This document shows positions 58,416-64,000 of a stretch of DNA of 64,000 bases, in pieces. The first letter of the stretch is position 1; the number at the start of each line of letters is the position of its first letter. Source of the stretch: Planococcus shenhongbingii (lineage in GTDB: Bacteria > Bacillota > Bacilli > Bacillales_A > Planococcaceae); contig NZ_CP129235.1 of assembly GCF_030413635.1 (NCBI RefSeq), forward strand, positions 1,612,001 to 1,676,000. The letters run 5' to 3'. A program made the translations under genes and the position numbers. The notes under the pieces are model-generated. The model saw only the letters and a program-made list of their open reading frames with translations. It was not told the DNA's origin and searched no databases.

Positions 58416-60218
58416 GTGTCGAATCGAGTTCCAGAAGAAGTGATTGAGCAAATCCGGTCAACGGCAGATATTGTTGATATAGTCGGTGAGTATGTCCAAC
58501 TGACCAAAAGAGGCCGCAATTGGTTTGGCCTTTGCCCATTTCACGGTGAAAGCACACCGTCATTTTCCGTCACGTCCGACAAACAGATCTTTCACTGTTT
58601 CGGATGCGGCGCCGGTGGAAACGTCATTACATTTCTAATGGATATTGAAAATATTACATTTCAGGATGCTTTAGCAAGGCTTGGAAGCCGGACCGGCATA
58701 GAAGTGGAAGTAAATACAAACGCTTCATCGGAAGCTTCATCCGGGCTTTCAAAAAGCGATCAGCAGCTAATCAAGATGCATGAATTTGCAGCTGATATGT
58801 ACCATCATATTTTATTGAATACGGAAGAAGGCCAAGCCGCTCTGGATTATTTGGAGAACAGAGGATTTACTCGGGAAATGATCGAGAAATTCCGAATCGG
58901 CTGGGCGCTTCCTGAATGGAATTACATGGCTACGGCTCTTCAGAGAAAAGGATATAGCGAAGAAGAATTGGCCGCGAGTGGATTGGTGATTCAGCGGGAA
59001 CAGGGAAATGGCTATTTTGACCGCTTCCGTGGACGGATCATATTCCCGATCACAAACGAAAACGGCAAAGTCATCGCGTTTTCTGGAAGAATTCTTGAAA
59101 ATACAAAACAAGAAGCCAAATATATGAATAGCCCCGAATCGCCGATTTTTCAAAAAAGCCAAGTGCTGTACAATGTCCATCAAGCCCGCAATGCCATCAG
59201 GAAAAACCGGAAGATTGTGTTGTTTGAAGGCTTTATGGACGTTATTGCAGCCGGCAAAGCAGGAGTGGACAATGCCCTGGCGACGATGGGGACATCATTG
59301 ACTTCCCAGCATATAAGAGCGATGAAGCGTTTTGCCCAGGACGTCGTCATTTGTTTTGATGGCGATGATGCGGGTTGGGAAGCGGCAAAAAGAGCCGCTA
59401 TTGCGCTTAATGAAGAAAATTTCAAAGTGGAAGTTGCCGTTCTTCCGGGAAAGATGGACCCCGATGATTACGTCCGGGAACACGGCAATGACGCTTTTCG
59501 GGATCAAATTATCGGTAAACCGCATGCGTTTATCGCGTTTGCTATGATGCATGCACGCCGGCATAAGAATTTCCAATACGAAAATGATCTTCTGCAATAC
59601 GTTCAAGAAGTGCTGCAGCTGCTGGCCGGCCGTTCGTCGCCGATTGAACGCGATTTATACATCAAGCAATTATCCAATGAAACCGGTTTGTCAGAAGAAG
59701 CGATTCTCCAGCAGTACCGAAAGCTTGAAAACAAATCAATTGAACGCAGCCGTCCGGAAAGAGTGGCTAAAACAGTAAAACGCGAACCTAAACGGGTCAC
59801 TTCACTGCACAGGGCCGAACGGCTGCTGTTCTCGCATGCCTTGGCTGACCGAGGAGTCATGAGAAAATTGGCTGAAGTACCATCCGGAATGCCTTTTATC
59901 AGTGAAGAGTTTAAAGCTCTGTATGTTCAGCTGCTTGGTTTCTATGAGGAATGGGACAAAGCAGACTTCCATAAATTCCTGGAGACTCTCCAGGATGCCG
60001 AACTCCGGAAACTGGTCTTGGAGACTACGCTGTCCGAACGCGATCCGGAGCACGGCGATGAAGAAATTGCTGACTGCCTCAAGCATCTTGAAAAGCACCG
60101 GGTTGAGCAGCAGATAAGTTTGAAAATCCAGCAATCTAAAGAAGCGGAAAAACAGCATGATATAAAACGTGCTTTACTTCTTGCACAAGAAGTGATTGCT
60201 TTACGGAAATCATTGTAA
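58416..60218 (+). CDS. dnaG: DNA primase
   Basis: Makes RNA primers for replication. It is 600 residues. The N-terminal CHC2 zinc finger has [11 protein letters not shown] and [12 protein letters not shown] (about 40-66). The TOPRIM catalytic domain includes [12 protein letters not shown] (around 270) and the [13 protein letters not shown] motif (around 313). The C-terminal helicase-binding domain follows. The start is GTG with ggtgat upstream. The macromolecular synthesis order dnaG-sigA is kept; yqxD, which precedes dnaG in B. subtilis, is absent. Confidence 0.96.
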   Translation: MSNRVPEEVIEQIRSTADIVDIVGEYVQLTKRGRNWFGLCPFHGESTPSFSVTSDKQIFHCFGCGAGGNVITFLMDIENITFQDALARLGSRTGIEVEVNTNASSEASSGLSKSDQQLIKMHEFAADMYHHILLNTEEGQAALDYLENRGFTREMIEKFRIGWALPEWNYMATALQRKGYSEEELAASGLVIQREQGNGYFDRFRGRIIFPITNENGKVIAFSGRILENTKQEAKYMNSPESPIFQKSQVLYNVHQARNAIRKNRKIVLFEGFMDVIAAGKAGVDNALATMGTSLTSQHIRAMKRFAQDVVICFDGDDAGWEAAKRAAIALNEENFKVEVAVLPGKMDPDDYVREHGNDAFRDQIIGKPHAFIAFAMMHARRHKNFQYENDLLQYVQEVLQLLAGRSSPIERDLYIKQLSNETGLSEEAILQQYRKLENKSIERSRPERVAKTVKREPKRVTSLHRAERLLFSHALADRGVMRKLAEVPSGMPFISEEFKALYVQLLGFYEEWDKADFHKFLETLQDAELRKLVLETTLSERDPEHGDEEIADCLKHLEKHRVEQQISLKIQQSKEAEKQHDIKRALLLAQEVIALRKSL

Positions 60219-60249
60219 GTTAATTCCGGTTTTAAAAGGAGGAAGTCGT

Positions 60250-61404
60250 ATGGCTGAGAAATCAGAACGCCAAAACGAAGTTGAAGCAAGCAATGTTTCA
60301 TTAAGTTCAGAAGGTCCAGAAGTAACGGTTGAAGAAGCAAAGCGCCTATTGATAGAAGCAGGTAAAAAAACCGGTGAACTTAACTATGAGCAGATAGCCG
60401 ATAAATTAGCGGTTTTTGAAATGGAATCTGATCAAGTAGAGGAATTTATTGATCAACTGGAAGGCCATGGCATTGAACTTGAAAGAAAATCAGATGACGA
60501 AGAGCATTTGGAACGCCTGATGAAGCCTACCGAAGAGAAGTTTGACTTAAATGACTTGAGTGTTCCGCCGGGCGTTAAAATCAACGATCCGGTCCGCATG
60601 TACTTGAAGGAAATTGGCCGCGTGGACCTTCTGAAAGCGGAAGAAGAAGTCCGCTTGGCGAAGCTGATTGAAAAAGGCGATGAAGAAGCGAAAAAACGCC
60701 TGGCAGAAGCTAACTTGCGTCTGGTTGTCAGTATTGCGAAACGTTATGTTGGGCGCGGCATGCTGTTCCTTGACTTGATCCAGGAAGGCAATATGGGCTT
60801 GATCAAAGCTGTTGAGAAATTCGATTACTCTAAAGGGTTTAAATTCAGTACGTATGCCACTTGGTGGATTCGCCAGGCGATTACACGTGCCATTGCCGAC
60901 CAGGCACGGACAATCCGTATTCCCGTGCATATGGTCGAAACCATTAACAAATTGATCCGTGTCCAGCGCCAATTACTGCAGGACTTAGGACGTGAACCTT
61001 CTCCGGAAGAAATCGGCGAAGAAATGGATTTATTGCCTGAAAAAGTTCGTGAAATCTTGAAAATAGCCCAAGAACCGGTATCTTTGGAAACTCCGATCGG
61101 GGAAGAAGACGATTCACATCTTGGAGATTTTATCGAAGACTCGGATGCGCAATCACCATCTGACCATGCTGCCTACGAATTATTGAAAGAACAGCTTGAA
61201 GATGTGCTGGATACTCTGACAGACCGGGAAGAAAACGTGCTTCGTCTGCGTTTCGGCCTGGATGACGGACGGACGCGTACGCTTGAAGAAGTGGGGAAAG
61301 TATTTGGAGTGACCCGTGAACGGATTCGCCAAATTGAAGCTAAAGCGCTGCGCAAGCTTCGCCATCCTTCACGCAGCAAACGTTTGAAAGACTTTTTAGA
61401 ATAA
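60250..61404 (+). CDS. sigA: RNA polymerase primary sigma factor SigA (RpoD)
   Basis: Housekeeping sigma-70. It is 384 residues from ATG 60250, close to the 371 of B. subtilis. Region 1.1 is short and acidic; region 1.2 starts [16 protein letters not shown]; region 2.4 [20 protein letters not shown] is around 210; region 4.2 has the helix-turn-helix [27 protein letters not shown]. The ribosome-binding site is aaaggagg. It is followed by a terminator. Confidence 0.98.
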   Translation: MAEKSERQNEVEASNVSLSSEGPEVTVEEAKRLLIEAGKKTGELNYEQIADKLAVFEMESDQVEEFIDQLEGHGIELERKSDDEEHLERLMKPTEEKFDLNDLSVPPGVKINDPVRMYLKEIGRVDLLKAEEEVRLAKLIEKGDEEAKKRLAEANLRLVVSIAKRYVGRGMLFLDLIQEGNMGLIKAVEKFDYSKGFKFSTYATWWIRQAITRAIADQARTIRIPVHMVETINKLIRVQRQLLQDLGREPSPEEIGEEMDLLPEKVREILKIAQEPVSLETPIGEEDDSHLGDFIEDSDAQSPSDHAAYELLKEQLEDVLDTLTDREENVLRLRFGLDDGRTRTLEEVGKVFGVTRERIRQIEAKALRKLRHPSRSKRLKDFLE

Positions 61405-61417
61405 AATAAACTGCTTA

Positions 61418-61453
61418 AGCCGTTCTCTTGATTGCTAAGGGAACGGTTTTTTA
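61418..61453 (+). terminator. Intrinsic terminator of sigA
   Basis: Stem ccgttctct / agggaacgg (9 bp with one G-U) followed by TTTTTTATG. Confidence 0.82.
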
Positions 61454-61542
61454 TGTTTTTGGGGTTTTCAGTTGAGTTTATCTAAATTTTTCCTATATAA
61501 TGAATATTGAAAGCGCATTCAACGCAAAGGGGATGTAATGAG

Positions 61543-62682
61543 ATGAATTTTGACTTGACGCAAGAACAGCAAATGATTAAAAAGACGATTAAGGAATTCG
61601 CCGATAAGGTTGTTGCTCCTGGAGCGATCCACCGCGATCGGACAAATGAATTTCCGAAAGAAATTTTCAAGCAGCTTTCCGACATGGGGATGATGGGATT
61701 GCCGTTTGATGAAAAGTATGGCGGTGCCGGAGCGGATACTACCAGTTTCGCCATCGTCACCGAAGAATTGAGCCGCGCTTGCGCTTCGACAGGCATCACG
61801 TATTCAGCGCATATATCGCTTGGCGGAGCACCGCTGAATTTATTCGGGACAGAAGAACAGAAAGAAAAATATTTAAAGCCGATTTGTACCGGTGAATCGT
61901 TTGGAGCTTTTGGATTGACGGAACCGAATGCAGGATCGGATGCCGGCGGCACGGAAACCCGTGCAATTGAAGACGGCGATGACTGGGTCATTAATGGCTC
62001 GAAAGTATATATTACGAATGCCAGCTATGCGAAGCATTTGGCCATCACGGCTATCACTGGAATCGAAAACGGCAAAAAAGAAATCAGCGCCATTATCGTT
62101 CCGACAGATGCTGAAGGATTCACCATTATTGATAATTACGAGAAAATGGGCCTTCATGCATCCAATACGACTGAATTGGTGCTTGAGAATGTCCGCGTGC
62201 CAAAAGAAAACCTTCTAGGGAAGCGTGGAGAAGGCTTCAAGCAGTTCTTGGTGACATTGGATGGCGGGCGCATTGGCATCGCTGCAATGGCAGTAGGAAT
62301 CGCTCAGGCGGCATATAATAAAGCATTGAATTATTCTAAAGAACGCAAGCAGTTCGGCAAGCCGTTATCTGAATTCCAGGTGACGCAGTTCAAATTGGCT
62401 GATATGGCTTTGAAAATCGAATTGGCCCGCAATATGGTATACAAAGCGGCATGGCTGAAAGACCAAGGCCGGCTGTTCACTAAAGAAGCCTCAATGGCAA
62501 AACTGTATGCTTCTGAGATTTCAATGGAAGTGGCGGATGAGGCCATTCAGATCCACGGCGGATATGGCTATATGAAAGAATACGAAGTGGAACGCTATAT
62601 GCGGGATGCGAAACTGCTTGAAATTGGCGAAGGCACGTCAGAAATACAGCGAATGGTCATCGCTCGCCAAATCGGCTGTTAA
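61543..62682 (+). CDS. Acyl-CoA dehydrogenase (short-chain type)
   Basis: FAD flavoenzyme of fatty acid beta-oxidation. It is 379 residues from ATG 61543 (family start MNFDLTQEQQMIKKTIKEF). The signatures are complete: FGAFGLTEPNAGSDAGGTET (about 121-140), the catalytic Glu in GGYGYMKEYEVERYMRDAKLLEIGEGTSEIQ (around 345-375), and KERKQFGKPLSEFQ (around 265). The nearest relatives by eye are MmgC/AcdA butyryl-CoA dehydrogenases; substrate length is not certain. It stands alone between sigA and cccA, away from other beta-oxidation genes. Confidence 0.93.
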   Translation: MNFDLTQEQQMIKKTIKEFADKVVAPGAIHRDRTNEFPKEIFKQLSDMGMMGLPFDEKYGGAGADTTSFAIVTEELSRACASTGITYSAHISLGGAPLNLFGTEEQKEKYLKPICTGESFGAFGLTEPNAGSDAGGTETRAIEDGDDWVINGSKVYITNASYAKHLAITAITGIENGKKEISAIIVPTDAEGFTIIDNYEKMGLHASNTTELVLENVRVPKENLLGKRGEGFKQFLVTLDGGRIGIAAMAVGIAQAAYNKALNYSKERKQFGKPLSEFQVTQFKLADMALKIELARNMVYKAAWLKDQGRLFTKEASMAKLYASEISMEVADEAIQIHGGYGYMKEYEVERYMRDAKLLEIGEGTSEIQRMVIARQIGC

Positions 62683-62810
62683 ATTGCTGAATTTGTCACA
62701 AACGATTAAAAGTTGCCCGATATGGCTTTTCGTTTTGCTAATAATACAGTACAATAATGAATGATACGAACAATATCATAAAGCAGAACTTAAAGAGGGA
62801 GGGGTAACGG

Positions 62811-63200
62811 ATGCAAAAAAATGCAATTGTACCTTATATCTTAATCATGGCGTTCGGTATTGGTCTGATTTTCTTCTTATCATTAGAAGGCGTCAATAAC
62901 GAAGCTGAAATTGCTGAAGAGAATGCAGAAGAAGAAGGCGCAGGCGGAGAAGCACAAGGCGAAGACGGTGGCAGCACTGAATCAGCTGAGTTCGATCCTG
63001 AAGCGCAAGCACAGCAGAGCTGTGTATCATGCCACGGTTCAAGCTATGAAGGCGGAGTAGGTCCATCATTAGTTGATACAGACATGGATCAAGCAGCACT
63101 TGAAGATATTATTGCAAATGGTAAAGGCGCAATGCCAGGTGGTCTTGTTGAAGGCGAGAACATCCCAGCAATGGCTGAGTGGATACTTTCGCTCGAATAG
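62811..63200 (+). CDS. cccA: Membrane-anchored cytochrome c-550
   Basis: Small electron carrier on the outer face of the membrane. It is 129 residues: an N-terminal transmembrane anchor (about 5-25, IVPYILIMAFGIGLIFFLSL), a linker very rich in Glu, Ala and Gly (about 28-60), and the heme domain (about 62-129) with the CxxCH site SCVSCHGSSYEGG and the axial Met in GKGAMPGGL. It lacks the longer membrane region of some homologues. The ribosome-binding site is gaggga. It lies between sigA and trmK as in B. subtilis. Confidence 0.94.
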   Translation: MQKNAIVPYILIMAFGIGLIFFLSLEGVNNEAEIAEENAEEEGAGGEAQGEDGGSTESAEFDPEAQAQQSCVSCHGSSYEGGVGPSLVDTDMDQAALEDIIANGKGAMPGGLVEGENIPAMAEWILSLE

Positions 63201-63205
63201 TATTT

Positions 63206-63241
63206 AAAACCCTTAGTTCACCAAGAGCTAAGGGTTTTTCT
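63206..63241. terminator. Intrinsic terminator of cccA
   Basis: Perfect 13-bp stem aaacccttagttc / gagctaagggttt (one G-U) with a 5-base loop, followed by TTTTTCTTT. The left arm starts with AAA, so it could also act on the minus strand. Confidence 0.88.
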
Positions 63242-63394
63242 TTAGATGTCGGGCTCTAATGGCCAGGATTTCAGGCGGCAAGACGTTCCGTGTTCGTTCA
63301 CAGCGCCCAGCTCTTCGGTGTAATCAGTCAACCAGCTAGGCGGCACAGAAATCACTTCGCCGAACGCTTTGGGCTGTCGAACATTCATGGCCAT
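63242..63394 (-). CDS. Possible small ORF antisense in the cccA-trmK gap
   Basis: A 50-codon frame (MAMNVRQPKAFGEVISVPPS, then WLTDYTEELGAVNEHG, ending LEPDI) fills the gap between the cccA terminator and trmK. Its stop codon abuts the bidirectional terminator. The peptide looks protein-like, with tryptophan, proline and acidic residues in a globular pattern. Against it: there is no ribosome-binding site, and the ends contain tggcca words that pair (aatggcca 63258-63265 with tggccatt 63388-63395), so it could be a dispersed repeat that happens to be open. I do not recognise a family. Confidence 0.35.
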   Translation of the reverse strand: MAMNVRQPKAFGEVISVPPSWLTDYTEELGAVNEHGTSCRLKSWPLEPDI

Positions 63395-63422
63395 TGGTGC
63401 TTTTTAAGTTAGGAGGATTTTA

Positions 63423-64000
63423 ATGAATGCTCAACAATTATCAATTCGGCTGGCACGGGTAGCAAGCCATGTACCCAAAAATTCGGTGGTTGCCGATATT
63501 GGCAGTGATCATGCGTATCTGCCATGTTACCTGGTTTCGCAAGGCCTGGCTGAAAGGGCTGTCGCCGGGGAAGTCGTAAAAGGCCCATATGAATCAGCAA
63601 AAAAACAGGTTATCCAGGAACAGCTGGAAGATAAAATTGCCGTCCGGCTGGCAAGCGGCTTAGAAGCGATCCATCAAGAAGACGGAATAACCGCAGTAAC
63701 CATTGCCGGCATGGGCGGCCCTTTGATTGTCTCCATTCTGGATCAGGGAAAAGACCGCTTGGCGGGAATCGAGCGATTGATACTCCAGCCTAATGTGCAT
63801 GCCTTGGCGATCCGGGAGTGGGCAGCAGCCAACCAATGGACGGTTATTGAAGAAGAAATCATCAAAGAGAATAATAAAATATACGAAATTATCGTGCTCG
63901 AGCCAAGCAATCAGCCCGTAACATTTACGCCAGCTGAACTGCTGATGGGGCCAGTACTCATGAAAGAAGGGTCCGAAGCTTTCCGGGAAAAATGGCAAAG
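63423..64000 (+). CDS. trmK: tRNA m1A22 methyltransferase TrmK, 3' end cut off by window
   Basis: SAM-dependent enzyme that methylates N1 of A22 in tRNAs (YqfN in B. subtilis). 192 codons are visible and the frame runs off the window; the full protein should be about 235 residues. SAM motif I is VVADIGSDHAYLPCYLV (around 22-38), the acidic motif is AVAGEVVKGPYE, and AVTIAGMGGPLIVSIL (around 91-106) is diagnostic. ATG 63423 follows aggagga. Confidence 0.95.
   Translation, partial: MNAQQLSIRLARVASHVPKNSVVADIGSDHAYLPCYLVSQGLAERAVAGEVVKGPYESAKKQVIQEQLEDKIAVRLASGLEAIHQEDGITAVTIAGMGGPLIVSILDQGKDRLAGIERLILQPNVHALAIREWAAANQWTVIEEEIIKENNKIYEIIVLEPSNQPVTFTPAELLMGPVLMKEGSEAFREKWQ

Overview
The window is a 64 kb piece of chromosome from a low-to-mid GC Gram-positive bacterium of the order Bacillales. 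Gene order follows the Bacillus subtilis hisS-aspS to dnaG-sigA-trmK segment closely. Protein sequences, the missing sporulation genes and the style of the intergenic repeats point to the Planococcus/Planomicrobium group (Caryophanaceae). This assignment is an inference from recognised gene content, not a database match. I see no prophage, insertion sequence, CRISPR array, rRNA or tRNA gene. Nearly all coding sequence is core housekeeping.

Layout. 1-12 kb: hisS (5' end cut off by the window), aspS, a 6S RNA, tcdA, rarA (minus strand), then cymR-yrvO-mnmA-yrrB-recD2 (cysteine/Fe-S regulation, tRNA thiolation, DNA repair). 12-21 kb: T-box-controlled alaS, then ireB-ruvX-yrzB-mltG-trmR-udk-greA-yrrS-mtnN. 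21-27.6 kb: divergent pssA and psd (phosphatidylethanolamine synthesis), then the tightly overlapping yqeG-yqeH-aroE-yhbY-nadD-yqeK-rsfS-yqeM cluster (ribosome assembly, NAD, nucleotide signalling). 27.6-33.4 kb: late competence genes comEA-comEB-comEC, the small gene yqzM, holA, an intergenic mosaic repeat and rpsT. 33.6-45.7 kb: lepA-hemW, the CIRCE-controlled heat-shock operon hrcA-grpE-dnaK, dnaJ-prmA-rsmE-mtaB, deoC and rpsU. 46-55 kb: a probable sigma-W envelope-stress operon yqeZ-floA-yqfB, then phoH-pgpH-ybeY-dgkA-cdd-era-recO. 55-64 kb: T-box-controlled glycyl-tRNA synthetase (minus strand), ccpN-ppsR, dnaG-sigA, an acyl-CoA dehydrogenase, cccA, and trmK (3' end cut off).

The sporulation genes that interrupt this order in Bacillus (gpr-spoIIP between rpsT and lepA, yqfC-yqfD before phoH) are absent, which fits a non-spore-former.

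The most unusual content is between genes. Three intergenic arrays use three different conserved words but all repeat every 20-21 bp, about two DNA helical turns. Two copies of a covarying hairpin element flank mltG. Beside the second copy are two interleaved, mutually exclusive inverted repeats. Two mosaic repeats of 0.3-0.36 kb share flanks but carry a hairpin module in different places and with unrelated stem sequences. Among the proteins, YqeZ keeps its NfeD membrane part but has lost most of its ClpP-like protease domain. comEA appears to start at CTG, and comEC has no standard start codon before its first membrane segment.
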